Below are positions 34,501 to 41,857 of a DNA stretch of 44,192 nt, piece by piece. The DNA comes from Oscillospiraceae bacterium (GTDB lineage: Bacteria; Bacillota; Clostridia; Oscillospirales; Oscillospiraceae). The position numbers were made by a program, and so were the translations under genes. Below the pieces are notes generated by a model. That model saw only the letters and a program-made list of their open reading frames with translations, ran no database searches and was not told the origin of the DNA. The first letter of the stretch is position 1, and the number at the start of each line of letters is the position of its first letter. The DNA lies in the NCBI GenBank assembly GCA_017621795.1, contig JAGASJ010000085.1, positions 1-44,192 of the forward strand, read 5' to 3'.

Positions 34501-34749
34501 ACATTCCTCCACAGGAAAATGCTCCTGCTCCGCAACACGGCGGACAAGACGCGTAAAAGAAAGCACCTCCGCATAAAGGCAGGCAGAATTACCTCCAACA
34601 CGGGCCAAAGTACGTTCTGTCGTATGGCTCACAAGCTCCGGTACCATTAAAATGCGATTCGGTTTTTTTTGTTGGATATCCCGAGCGATCATCTCCATAA
34701 CAGCATCGGTATTTGCCTTCCAATCGGTGCCAATCAATATTTTCAGCAT
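31495..34749 (-). CDS. addB: ATP-dependent nuclease subunit AddB
   Basis: 1084 residues. Partner of AddA. A C-terminal nuclease domain has GFVDRVDLWELN...VRVVDYKTGTK (near 887-912). The iron-sulfur cluster Cys are present: AKCKLFYF (near 756) and SPCSYCPYGMICRPERL near the end. The N-terminal ATP site normally read as GRSGSGKT is replaced by LIGTDWKANT, so ATP binding there is probably lost, as in RexB-type subunits. The start at 34749 (MLKILIG) has GAGG 6 bases upstream; a longer frame from 34785 would run into the ispE terminator. No strong promoter of its own was seen. Confidence 0.93.
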   Translation of the reverse strand: MLKILIGTDWKANTDAVMEMIARDIQQKKPNRILMVPELVSHTTERTLARVGGNSACLYAEVLSFTRLVRRVAEQEHFPVEECLDKGGRVVAMAAATRMLHSKLKAYASVETRPEFLTDMLDAVDEFKRCTITSDDLMAASRQTEGSLAQKLEELALIYETYNAICTRGKKDPRDQMTWLLEQLEAGSFAQKHTFYFDAFPDFSRQHMDIVHHLICNAPEVVISLNCDKPASELLAYEKAGDTANHLISFAKRMGIDYCIVPVEPRKEKLLAVTDRLFQGTIQKGSASDFLHIYTAETVFAECEAVTEKILQLVQDGVRYRDIGIVCCNLSVYKNPVHTVLGRGGIPLYLSGTENVLGKNVIYAILQAIEVALGGFYQKDVFRYMKSILSPITTEQSDIVEQYAVLWSIGGNKWTQKWENHPRGLEYEWSHHDEKRLQELNCAREKMITPLEKLRDGFRDAVSVKQQVLALYAFFEEIGLFSKIETLANQMEQSGAFRNAQILNQLWDILMNALEQLYDVLGDTSWSSETFVKLLRLLLSQYDVGTIPSVLDAVTVGTVSTMRCHRMKHLFILGASEGAFPAYGNSAGVLNDFERSALQKIGIPINPGAVEGLQTQFLEIQQVFVGTSEQVYVYCSNGQPSFVFKRLGEMAGKIESVSPKFGAALADRWEAAARLVREEQAQWASKLQISEEFKTISQCREYELGSVSKENAQRLYGENMRMSASRVDVMAKCKLFYFFQYGLNARESKPITLDASEFGTYVHAVLEECGRVVTQKGGFRSVPYDEVLKIAKEVSDRYYEERFSKLQSERLYYQFKSNWQEVQLIVKELWEEMQECDFQPVEYELHFDEGQRMPAISIKGQEVSATLNGFVDRVDLWELNGKPYVRVVDYKTGTKLFDYVDILNGIGLQMLLYLYALEDGGVELFGERPKVSGIQYFPAKVPFVSMKADVPAEEAERAHKNDFRRNGLLLKDDRVLYAMEHSDDPQRISCKMDKDGNYVGNLASSEQFETLKQYIFKFLARTFDQVATGNVEAYPYKKGQESPCSYCPYGMICRPERLTQVHEVYRIDANEFWEQVEKGVAEIG

Positions 34750-34786
34750 AAAAAACCTCGTTTCAAATCTACAAGCATTATTCAAA

Positions 34787-34822
34787 AAGGCTGTAAAGAA
34801 ACGACTGTTTCTTTACAGCCTT
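34787..34822 (-). terminator. Terminator of ispE
   Basis: 16-base perfect inverted repeat AAGGCTGTAAAGAAAC / GTTTCTTTACAGCCTT with loop GACT, followed on the minus strand by TTTGAATAATG, the stem's last T and these giving a short T run. Confidence 0.8.
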
Positions 34823-34826
34823 ACCG

Positions 34827-35684
34827 TCATACCGGCTTACAAATAAAGACTTGGGGATAATTATCCCGCAGCATATTACAAATCACAGCCGCATATTCAA
34901 AGCTTTCTACAATGCAGAATACCGCCGATCCCGAACCGGTCATTTGTTGTGCAACTGCGCCGTAGCTGTTGAAAATCGACTTGATATAATTCAGCTCCAA
35001 ATGTTCACGGGTCACGATGGGATCAAAAACGTTATAGATGTGCTCTGCGATCTTCCCCAAATCCCCTGCCAAAAGTGCACTTTCCATTTGCTGATGGTCA
35101 GGACGCTTTCCGATCGGTTCTTCGTCAATTTTACGATAAAGCTCAGGAGTCGATGATGAAAAATCAGGCTTGCACACCACCATAAAGCATTCGGGCATAT
35201 CGGGAAGCTTGCGCAGACGTTCACCTCGCCCCTCTACCATTGCAGTGCCGCAAAGCACACAAAAAGGAACATCAGAACCCACCTGCGCGCCCAATTCAGC
35301 AAGCGCCAAAACAGAAAAAGGTGCATCATAATGCCTGTTCAGTGCGCGCAGGACCGCTGCGGCATCGGCACTTCCACCGCCAAGACCGGCTTCTGTGGGA
35401 ATGCGCTTTACAATGCGGATCTCAATGCCATCCGGGTCTTTTCCTGTAGTATCAAAAAATACCTTTGCCGCCTTCCAGGCTAAATTCCGTTCGTCACAAG
35501 GAATCCCCTCTTTGTCACAAACAAGCCGCCAGGGCGCACCTGTTCCAATGTCAATTTCAATATCGTCACGAATGGAGACGGTTTGCATCACACTTTTCAG
35601 ATTATGATATCCGTCGGGACGTTTGTCCAGCACATCCAGTGTCAGGTTGATTTTTGCAAATGCGCCTTCGTATAGTGTTGTCAT
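34827..35684 (-). CDS. ispE: 4-diphosphocytidyl-2-C-methyl-D-erythritol kinase
   Basis: 285 residues. GHMP kinase of the non-mevalonate isoprenoid pathway. AKINLTLDVLDKRPDGYHNL at the N-terminus, the Gly-rich ATP loop PTEAGLGGGSADAAAVLRAL near 93-112, and the C-terminal QMTGSGSAVFC are all present. The start at 35684 is chosen because AGAGGA is 6 bases upstream; an ATG 6 bases earlier abuts it. Same pathway as dxs elsewhere in the window. Confidence 0.96.
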   Translation of the reverse strand: MTTLYEGAFAKINLTLDVLDKRPDGYHNLKSVMQTVSIRDDIEIDIGTGAPWRLVCDKEGIPCDERNLAWKAAKVFFDTTGKDPDGIEIRIVKRIPTEAGLGGGSADAAAVLRALNRHYDAPFSVLALAELGAQVGSDVPFCVLCGTAMVEGRGERLRKLPDMPECFMVVCKPDFSSSTPELYRKIDEEPIGKRPDHQQMESALLAGDLGKIAEHIYNVFDPIVTREHLELNYIKSIFNSYGAVAQQMTGSGSAVFCIVESFEYAAVICNMLRDNYPQVFICKPV

Positions 35685-35711
35685 AAACATTCCTCTTTTA
35701 GTTTTTTTATT

Positions 35712-35740
35712 ATTATACAAAAAGAACATACCATTTGCAA
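35712..35740 (-). promoter_or_regulatory. Sigma-A promoter of ispE
   Basis: Minus strand TTGCAA (35740-35735), 17-base spacer, perfect TATAAT (35717-35712). Confidence 0.85.
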
Positions 35741-35814
35741 TACGCGTTTTGAATAGGATTGCATTTTTGTGGAATTATAGCACTGTCGAAGATTATAAAA
35801 CGGAGGTTTAAAAT

Positions 35815-36021
35815 ATGGACACTTTGGCATTGATTTTATCCATTATTGGTTCAATTAACTGGGGACTGGTCGGTATTTTCCAATTTGACCTTGTCGCCTG
35901 GATCTTCGGTGGACAGGATGCTACCGTCAGCCGCATCATCTATACAGTGGTTGGGCTGGCCGGTCTTTGGTGCATCACGATGCTGTTCCGCAGAAGTAAG
36001 CCTAAGATCGATCTCGAGTAA
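35815..36021 (+). CDS. DUF378-family small membrane protein
   Basis: 68 residues. Two membrane helices (about 3-25 and 38-58) with the family's conserved LSIIGSINWGLVGIFQFDLVAWIFG. DUF378 proteins are widespread in Firmicutes, with no known function. A CGGAGG ribosome site is 9 bases before the ATG. It forms a single-gene unit, divergent from ispE. Confidence 0.9.
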   Translation: MDTLALILSIIGSINWGLVGIFQFDLVAWIFGGQDATVSRIIYTVVGLAGLWCITMLFRRSKPKIDLE

Positions 36022-36044
36022 TTTTTCCAATCGCGTAATGTAGC

Positions 36045-36074
36045 AACGGGGCTGTCAGAACTGACAGCCCCGTT
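36045..36074. terminator. Terminator between the DUF378 gene and the zinc-ribbon gene
   Basis: 14-base perfect inverted repeat AACGGGGCTGTCAG / CTGACAGCCCCGTT; the two-base centre means the real loop opens a few pairs. The downstream T run is short (TTCAATTT). Confidence 0.75.
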
Positions 36075-36078
36075 CAAT

Positions 36079-37308
36079 TTATCCGTTAACAGTGCGGAAG
36101 TAACAGTAGATCGTTATACCGTTATAAACAGTTTTTAATTTTACATTGGTTTTGGAAGATGTTGCAGTAATCCAGTTGTTTTCCAATGTGCAGCTCTCTG
36201 CGCCTTCCACGATCTCCCAAACAGTGTCCAGTGAAGTGCTGTTTTTATCACGCAGATCCAAGCCAAACTCCTGCCCGACCTGAATGGTCAGATCGTAGCA
36301 CTGCATCTCCGGGCTGTCGTTATAAGGCGCACGGGTATTGTAGGGCTTTATGGCAAGAATAAAGTCATCGGGGTCAAACACGCCCGGCTCCTCCGGCACG
36401 ACCGTGCCGCCTTCATTGATATTGGATGTGGGCTGCTCCTGTGTAAAGGTGCATTCGATCTGGCAGGGCTCAGAATTGCGTCCCTCATAAACTGCATAAA
36501 TGGTAGTTTTTCCTTCGCTTACTGCAGTGACCACACCGTTTTCAAAGGTTGCTACAGAAGGATTTTCACTGACCCATGTGATCTCAGAGAGAGGAATGTC
36601 TCCTGCATACACCGTCCAGGATTCTCCTACATCAAAGAACTGGATGGATCTGCGGTTCAACTGGATAACCGTGGGCGGAACAGTAGGCAGCTGTGTTGTT
36701 TCTGTGGGAATGGTACAGTAAACGGTGCAGGTCACACGCTGCTCGCCGCAGGAAACCGTAATAACAGCAGTGCCTTCTCCCACACATTCCACTTTTCCAT
36801 TCTCATTGACCGTAGCTACCGCTGTATTATCGGACTCAAAGTTAAGAACATCAGTGGTATTGGAAGGTACACGCGTCACGTCAAGCATCCAAACATCACC
36901 TACTGCATCAAAGGAAATGGAGGAAATGGAAGGTTTCAAAGACGTGCAGGGTACATCCCGCTGCTCTGTAACAGAAGTATTCCCATCATCATCGTTGCTT
37001 AAAAGCTTAAAGGCAAAGAACGCGGCCATTGCCAAAAACAGCACAAAGATGATTGCAAGAACAATAAAAAGGCCCCGTTTCTTTTGGTTGTCTTTTTGCG
37101 CGGTCTGTTGAACAGGTTTGCCCCCATTGCGTTTTTTAACGTTGTTTTTGGAAAAGCGGCCACCCTTGATATATGTAAACTCCTTCTTATCCTCCGGTGC
37201 ATCCGCTACCACAGGTGCATCCGCAGGGCGGACACAGCCGCAAATCGGACAACGGGCCTCTGTATCCGGGTAGGACATCCCACATATGTTACAAATAATC
37301 TTGCTCAT
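36079..37308 (-). CDS. Zinc-ribbon membrane protein with bacterial Ig-like (Big_2) domains
   Basis: 409 residues. An N-terminal zinc ribbon (CNICGMSYPDTEARCPIC, Cys at 6, 9, 20, 23) and a basic linker precede one membrane helix (about 78-100, LFIVLAIIFVLFLAMAAFF). Outside are two Big_2 repeats: about 145-205 (SDNTAVATVNENGKVECVGEGTAVITV) and 220-290 (SENPSVATFENGVVTAVSEGKTTIYAV). A C-terminal domain follows with paired Cys. Topology suggests ribbon inside, Ig-like domains outside. ATG at 37308 has GGAGG 8 bases upstream; GTG at 37311 is possible. Divergent from a pseudokinase of the same layout. Function unknown. Confidence 0.85.
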   Translation of the reverse strand: MSKIICNICGMSYPDTEARCPICGCVRPADAPVVADAPEDKKEFTYIKGGRFSKNNVKKRNGGKPVQQTAQKDNQKKRGLFIVLAIIFVLFLAMAAFFAFKLLSNDDDGNTSVTEQRDVPCTSLKPSISSISFDAVGDVWMLDVTRVPSNTTDVLNFESDNTAVATVNENGKVECVGEGTAVITVSCGEQRVTCTVYCTIPTETTQLPTVPPTVIQLNRRSIQFFDVGESWTVYAGDIPLSEITWVSENPSVATFENGVVTAVSEGKTTIYAVYEGRNSEPCQIECTFTQEQPTSNINEGGTVVPEEPGVFDPDDFILAIKPYNTRAPYNDSPEMQCYDLTIQVGQEFGLDLRDKNSTSLDTVWEIVEGAESCTLENNWITATSSKTNVKLKTVYNGITIYCYFRTVNG

Positions 37309-37342
37309 CACTCATTCCTCCGTTCAAAGCATCTTTTTTAAA

Positions 37343-37348
37343 ATTATA
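37343..37348 (-). promoter_or_regulatory. Extended -10 promoter of the zinc-ribbon gene
   Basis: Minus strand TGATATAAT, an extended -10 with perfect TATAAT at 37348-37343. No good -35 box at the usual distance; TTGTTG lies 20 bases upstream. Confidence 0.6.
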
Positions 37349-37382
37349 TCACTTATTATCTAATAAAACAACAACAAACTTG

Positions 37383-37411
37383 TTGCTTTTTTCAGAATTT
37401 TATTTTATCAT
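37383..37411 (+). promoter_or_regulatory. Probable sigma-A promoter of the pseudokinase gene
   Basis: TTGCTT (37383-37388), 17-base spacer, TATCAT (37406-37411), about 30 bases before the GTG start codon. Confidence 0.65.
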
Positions 37412-37440
37412 ATAAATATTAGTAAAAGGAGGCGATTATT

Positions 37441-40400
37441 GTGTCTATCCCGAAATCCGTTTCCCCCCTATTAGACAACATTTTGATTGGTGATGCCATT
37501 TCTGAACATCACGGTATTCGCTGTTATCCTGCAATGCACAAGGATACCGGCGATAAATATATTGTTAAGGTCATTTCTCTCCCCCCGTCTCAGACGCAGG
37601 TCGATGCTCTGAAGCTTGCCGGCGTGGTTTCCGACGACGATTCCATCCGTCAGTATTTCCAGGCTCGCTCTATCGAGACCATCACCGAAATTGAAACACT
37701 TCAGTCCCTTTCCCGTCACGAGGGCTTTTTGCCTTGCGAGGGCTATCAGCTGGTACCCTCCGAAGACGGTTTGGGCTTTGATATTTATATGCTCTCTCCC
37801 TACAGGCGCTCCCTGGAGAGACAGTTTACAAAAAGACCGTTCACGCAGCTCGATGCCATCAATTTAGGTATGGATATTTGCTCTGCGCTGGTGGCCTGCC
37901 GCCGCAACGGCTATCTGTTCGCAAACCTGAAGCCCAACAACATTTATCTCACCCCCAACGGTGAATTTAAAATCAGTGACCTGGGCTTCTTAAATATGGG
38001 CAGTCTGAAATACGCTACCATTCCCAGTCAATATATCAGCGACTACACCGCCCCTGAATTGAAGGACGCCTTTGCAACCCCCAACACATCCATTGATATT
38101 TATGCACTGGGTGCAATTTTGTACAGTATTTTTAGCGGCGGCACCCTTCCCGCGGTAAATGCAACCGAACTGCCGGCACCTCAATATGCCGACGAGGAGC
38201 TTGCGGCCATCATTCTGAAGGCCTGCAGTCTAAACCCTGAGGATCGATGGGAAGACCCTGCTCAAATGGGCCAGGCTCTGGTAAATTATATGCAGAAAAA
38301 CGGTGCAGAGGACCTGCCAATTGTCCCCCCTGCTCCCACCGAACCGGAAGCGCCTGCATCTGACGAACAGGATACAGACAGAGAAATTCAAAACATTGCC
38401 GCGCTTATCGCCGATGTTGAGGATGAACCTGTAGCTGCAGAAGAAGCGCCCGAAGCTGTTGCCGTGTCTGAAACAGACGATGCTCCCATTGCAGAGGAAC
38501 CCGCTGTTGAGCAGACCGAGCAGCTGACGCAAGAACCTGCTATGGAAGAAACAGCACAGTTGACACAAGAGCCCGCCGTTGAGCAGACCGTACAGCCGAT
38601 AGAAGCATCCGACGCCGAAGACCCCGCAATGGATATTGCCGCCTTTGTCTCCGATGCACTTTCCGCCAACGATGAAGTGTCTACAGATGATACCGCAGAA
38701 GAAGCACCTTCTGAAGAAGCTGCGACAGAAGCTGTCGAAGAGCAAAGCACTGAGTTGGAAGCCACAGTAAATGAAGACACCCCTGAGACGCCGGAAACAG
38801 AGCCTGAGGACGCCCCCGCATCCGAAGATGAAACCGGTGACGACATTGACGCAATTATTGCTCACGCCGATGCTCTTGCGGCGATGGAAGTCCCCAGTCC
38901 TGTAGTTCCTGCCGAGCCCACAGATTTATCTGAGCTTGAAGCTGCGTTGTCTACTGATGCGGCCGCAAACAACATTGAAGAAGTATCCGCAGAAGATACC
39001 GAAGAGCTACAGCCAACAGCTTCTGCAGACGATTCCGAGGATGATACAGAAGAATACGAGGAAGACGAGGAGCAGCCCCGCCGCCGTTCCACTGTTCTTA
39101 AGATTTTACTTGCTGTTTTGATCGTGCTTTTACTGGCCGCCGGCGCGTTCTGCTTCTACAAGTTCTACTATATGAAGACCGTTGACGACATCCAGTTGGA
39201 AGGAACACGGGACCGTCTGACTGTGTTTGTAAGCTCTGAAGCTGAGGACAGTCTGTTCAACGTTACCTGTACCGCCTCCGACGGCACAAAGACCGTTGTT
39301 CCCCTCACCAACGGTATGGTAGAATTCTCCGGCCTGGCACCGGATACTGAATACACCATCACAGTGGGGGTAAACGGCTTCCATGGCATAAACGGTGATA
39401 TAACAGATACATACCATTCCCCGGCAGAAACAGAAATCGTGGACTGCACAGTGGTCACCGGCAATATGCTCGGCAGCGCTGTAGTCAGCTTTAATGTTGA
39501 AGGCCCTGATTCTGAGCACTGGATGCTCACCTATAAGGCTGAAGGCGACACACAGGAGCAAACCGTTACCTTTGCAGGTCATACGCATACCCTGATGGGT
39601 CTTGAAAAGGATGTTGTTTACACAGGCGTGATTACCCCTGTTGATGAATTATATCTTGTGGAAAGCACCCCCATTTCCTTCACCACGACCGATCTGATCC
39701 AGGCCGACAACCTGCACATCTCTGCTTTTGAAGACGGTGCTTTAACTGCCCAGTGGACAACTCCCGAGGAATTTACCGTTGCAGGCTGGACTGTTATTTG
39801 CACCAACGACGCAGGATACAAAAAAACACTCGAAACTGCTGATACCACCGCCACCTTTACCGATTTGGATATGTCCAAATCCTACAGCGTGGATGTGATC
39901 GCAGTTGGTCAGAGCATGAAGCAAACCGTTTCCATCGGTGCCAACGCGGTTACCGTGAAAAACATTCAGGCTGACAGCTCTAAAACAGGTGTTTTAAGTC
40001 TGACCTGGGAAGCTACCGCTATCCCCAACGGCGGCTGGATTGTAGAATACACCGTAGGCGATTGTCCCACCGTATTCACACAAGCCTGCAGTGACAACGC
40101 GGTTTCTATTATCCCTGTCATTCCCGCTGAAAAATACGATATCGTCATTAAGGCTGCAGACGACTCTGCTGTAGCCTGCCCTCTTTACACCTGCACTACA
40201 CCTGACGCGGTCAGCTTCTCTGCAGTATACAGTGGCGATTCTGTCAGCAGCAGCAATCTGCAATTTTCCATGTGCAAAACACCCGCTAAAGCAAACTGGG
40301 AACACAGCGATGTGAAGGGCTCTGATTACACCACCCGATTCAGCGTTGGTCAGAAGGCATCCTTTGTTGTATTCCTAAATAAGGTCTACGGCAAAAACTA

Positions 40401-40614
40401 CGATGACTTCTATATTTCCTACGTTGTAAAGGGCGAAGACGGAAGCATCATCGACATATCTTCTGTGAAGACAGCCTGGACCAATATGTGGTACAAGAAT
40501 TATTGCGAGCTGGATATGCCGTTTATGCCCGCAGATGCCGGAAAGTATACCGTTTCCATCTATTTCAACGGACAATTCGTAACCACACAGAGCTTTAATA
40601 TTGTGTCTTATTAA
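37441..40614 (+). CDS. Membrane-anchored protein with an N-terminal pseudokinase domain and fibronectin-like outer domains
   Basis: 1057 residues, GTG start with AGGAGG about 9 bases upstream. Residues about 10-290 are a Ser/Thr-kinase fold: the ATP-site Lys is kept (YIVKVIS, K43), as are LKPNN (K164, N167) and DLG (D180), but the catalytic-loop HRD reads FAN, with Asn162 in place of the catalytic Asp, and the Gly-rich loop is lost. A long acidic Ala/Glu/Thr region (about 295-545) contains three 12-residue repeats. One membrane helix follows at about 551-573, then several beta-rich, fibronectin-III-like modules to the end. Inferred: an inside sensor or scaffold joined to an outer binding part. 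No cognate phosphatase gene is near. Confidence 0.85.
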   Translation: MSIPKSVSPLLDNILIGDAISEHHGIRCYPAMHKDTGDKYIVKVISLPPSQTQVDALKLAGVVSDDDSIRQYFQARSIETITEIETLQSLSRHEGFLPCEGYQLVPSEDGLGFDIYMLSPYRRSLERQFTKRPFTQLDAINLGMDICSALVACRRNGYLFANLKPNNIYLTPNGEFKISDLGFLNMGSLKYATIPSQYISDYTAPELKDAFATPNTSIDIYALGAILYSIFSGGTLPAVNATELPAPQYADEELAAIILKACSLNPEDRWEDPAQMGQALVNYMQKNGAEDLPIVPPAPTEPEAPASDEQDTDREIQNIAALIADVEDEPVAAEEAPEAVAVSETDDAPIAEEPAVEQTEQLTQEPAMEETAQLTQEPAVEQTVQPIEASDAEDPAMDIAAFVSDALSANDEVSTDDTAEEAPSEEAATEAVEEQSTELEATVNEDTPETPETEPEDAPASEDETGDDIDAIIAHADALAAMEVPSPVVPAEPTDLSELEAALSTDAAANNIEEVSAEDTEELQPTASADDSEDDTEEYEEDEEQPRRRSTVLKILLAVLIVLLLAAGAFCFYKFYYMKTVDDIQLEGTRDRLTVFVSSEAEDSLFNVTCTASDGTKTVVPLTNGMVEFSGLAPDTEYTITVGVNGFHGINGDITDTYHSPAETEIVDCTVVTGNMLGSAVVSFNVEGPDSEHWMLTYKAEGDTQEQTVTFAGHTHTLMGLEKDVVYTGVITPVDELYLVESTPISFTTTDLIQADNLHISAFEDGALTAQWTTPEEFTVAGWTVICTNDAGYKKTLETADTTATFTDLDMSKSYSVDVIAVGQSMKQTVSIGANAVTVKNIQADSSKTGVLSLTWEATAIPNGGWIVEYTVGDCPTVFTQACSDNAVSIIPVIPAEKYDIVIKAADDSAVACPLYTCTTPDAVSFSAVYSGDSVSSSNLQFSMCKTPAKANWEHSDVKGSDYTTRFSVGQKASFVVFLNKVYGKNYDDFYISYVVKGEDGSIIDISSVKTAWTNMWYKNYCELDMPFMPADAGKYTVSIYFNGQFVTTQSFNIVSY
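38500..38607 (+). repeat. Three tandem 36-base coding repeats in the pseudokinase gene
   Basis: Three in-frame units (38500-38535, 38536-38571, 38572-38607) encoding PAVEQTEQLTQE, PAMEETAQLTQE and PAVEQTVQPIEA, in the acidic cytoplasmic linker. Units one and three share the longest identical DNA, so the array probably grew by slippage or unequal exchange. Confidence 0.85.
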
Positions 40615-40636
40615 CACTAAAAAAGCAAAATTCCCC

Positions 40637-40665
40637 TTGCAATACCCATTAAACTATGCTATACT
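40637..40665 (+). promoter_or_regulatory. Sigma-A promoter of the aro operon
   Basis: TTGCAA (40637-40642), 17-base spacer, TATACT (40660-40665). It starts only 23 bases after the pseudokinase stop codon, with no clear terminator between them. Confidence 0.85.
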
Positions 40666-40695
40666 TGCCATAATCTCACAAAAGAGGTATTACTT

Positions 40696-40761
40696 ATGAT
40701 GAACTGCAACGCAAGTGCACAGTATTTTTATGGCTATTACTTTTTTGCTAAAAGAAAGTAA
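40696..40761 (+). CDS. Tyr/Phe-rich leader peptide of the aro operon
   Basis: A 21-residue frame with AAAGAGG (40681-40687) 8 bases before its ATG, sitting between the promoter and a terminator. Residues 10-17 read YFYGYYFF: four Tyr and three Phe codons in eight positions. It ends with TAA TAG. A run of codons for the amino acids made by the downstream operon is the mark of an attenuation leader peptide. It is too short for standard gene finders. The sensed amino acids would be tyrosine and phenylalanine. Confidence 0.85.
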   Translation: MMNCNASAQYFYGYYFFAKRK

Positions 40762-40766
40762 TAGAT

Positions 40767-40842
40767 ATTTGTGCTGCATATTATCGGTAATGCGTATATA
40801 ATCACCTGCCGCACAGATTCCAATCTGTGCGGCATTATTTTT
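40767..40842 (+). promoter_or_regulatory. Attenuator of the aro operon (antiterminator and terminator)
   Basis: The terminator is a perfect 10-base stem GCCGCACAGA (40808-40817) / TCTGTGCGGC (40824-40833), loop TTCCAA, then ATTATTTTT. The upstream segment ATATTTGTGCTGC (about 40766-40779) can pair with the terminator's 5' arm (about ten pairs with one mismatch), giving an antiterminator. The same GTGC core can pair with GCACAG inside the leader-peptide codons (about six pairs). This is the three-way choice of classical ribosome-mediated attenuation: a ribosome stalled at Tyr/Phe codons would free the antiterminator and let aroF be transcribed. Confidence 0.78.
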
Positions 40843-40855
40843 AGGAGAATTCATT

Positions 40856-41857
40856 ATGATTGCTGTATTAAAAAGTGATACGACGCCACAACAGAAAGAG
40901 CACCTGTTAAACTGGCTTAAAAATATGGGACTGGATGTGCACGTATCCGAAGGCAAAGAAAAAACCATTTTTGGACTGATCGGCGACACAAGCCGCGTGG
41001 ATATGGAGCTGCTGAACAGCCTGGAGATCGTCTCCAGCGTTCGACGCATTTCTGAGCCCTTTAAACAGGCAAGCCGAAATTTCCATCCCGAAGATACTGT
41101 AATTCCCGTAGGAGATGTGAAGATCGGCGGCGGTCATTTTGCCATGATTGCAGGGCCGTGCTCTGTGGAAAGCGAAGAGCAAATTATTGAGGTGGCACTG
41201 GCGGTCAAGCAGGGCGGCGCAAACATCCTTCGCGGCGGCGCTTTTAAGCCACGTACCTCTCCCTATGCATTCCAGGGTCTGAAGGATGTAGGCATTCAAA
41301 TGCTTTTGGAGGCAAAAAAGGCCAGCGGGCTTCCCATTATTACAGAGATAATGAATGTTCGTTCCCTGGACCTTTTCCAGGATGTGGATATTATTCAGGT
41401 CGGTGCGCGGAATATGCAGAATTTTGATCTTCTGCAGGAGTTGGGCAAGACTGACAAGCCGATCTTGTTAAAACGCGGTCTTGCAAATACGCTTCAGGAA
41501 TTGCTGATGAGCGCTGAATACATTATGAGCGAGGGCAACGAGCAGATTATCCTTTGTGAGCGAGGCATCCGCACATACGAGCACTATACCCGCAACACGC
41601 TGGATCTTTCTGCTGTACCTGTGCTGCACGAAATCACCCATTTGCCCGTTGTGGTTGATCCCAGCCACGCCACCGGCAGAGCATCCTTAGTGCCCTCTAT
41701 GGCCGTTGCCGCCGCCGCCTCCGAAGCAGACGGCATTATGGTGGAGGTACACAATAATCCCTCTCGTGCGTTGTGCGACGGTGCTCAATCCCTGACACCC
41801 GCACAGTTTAGCGCACTGAATGAAAAGGTCCGGCGCGTTCGGGAGGCGATCCGATGA
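40856..41857 (+). CDS. aroF: 3-deoxy-7-phosphoheptulonate (DAHP) synthase, type I-beta with regulatory domain
   Basis: 333 residues. Joins phosphoenolpyruvate and erythrose-4-phosphate, first step of the shikimate pathway. An N-terminal ferredoxin-like domain (about 1-70, with TPQQKEHLLNWLKNMGLDVHV) resembles the feedback domain of Thermotoga-type enzymes that bind Tyr/Phe. The catalytic barrel has MIAGPCSVESEEQI, RGGAFKPRTSPYAFQG, QVGARNMQNFDLLQE, LKRGL, CERGIRTYE and VDPSHATGRASLV. AGGAG is 8 bases before the ATG, directly after the attenuator. The start of tyrA overlaps its stop as ATGA. Confidence 0.96.
   Translation: MIAVLKSDTTPQQKEHLLNWLKNMGLDVHVSEGKEKTIFGLIGDTSRVDMELLNSLEIVSSVRRISEPFKQASRNFHPEDTVIPVGDVKIGGGHFAMIAGPCSVESEEQIIEVALAVKQGGANILRGGAFKPRTSPYAFQGLKDVGIQMLLEAKKASGLPIITEIMNVRSLDLFQDVDIIQVGARNMQNFDLLQELGKTDKPILLKRGLANTLQELLMSAEYIMSEGNEQIILCERGIRTYEHYTRNTLDLSAVPVLHEITHLPVVVDPSHATGRASLVPSMAVAAAASEADGIMVEVHNNPSRALCDGAQSLTPAQFSALNEKVRRVREAIR

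Noticed and set aside
34750-34822. Promoter for addB with TTTACA in the ispE terminator arm
   Set aside because: At a 17-base spacing the only -10 candidate is TTGTAG, too poor to support; addB may depend on read-through or an unseen site.
38500-38607. Short repeat array that might suggest CRISPR
   Set aside because: Repeats are directly adjacent with no spacers, in frame, and encode a low-complexity linker.
38230-38865. Antisense Ser/Cys/Gly-rich frames opposite the acidic linker of the pseudokinase
   Set aside because: Biased composition is the reverse complement of the Glu/Ala/Thr-rich coding sequence.
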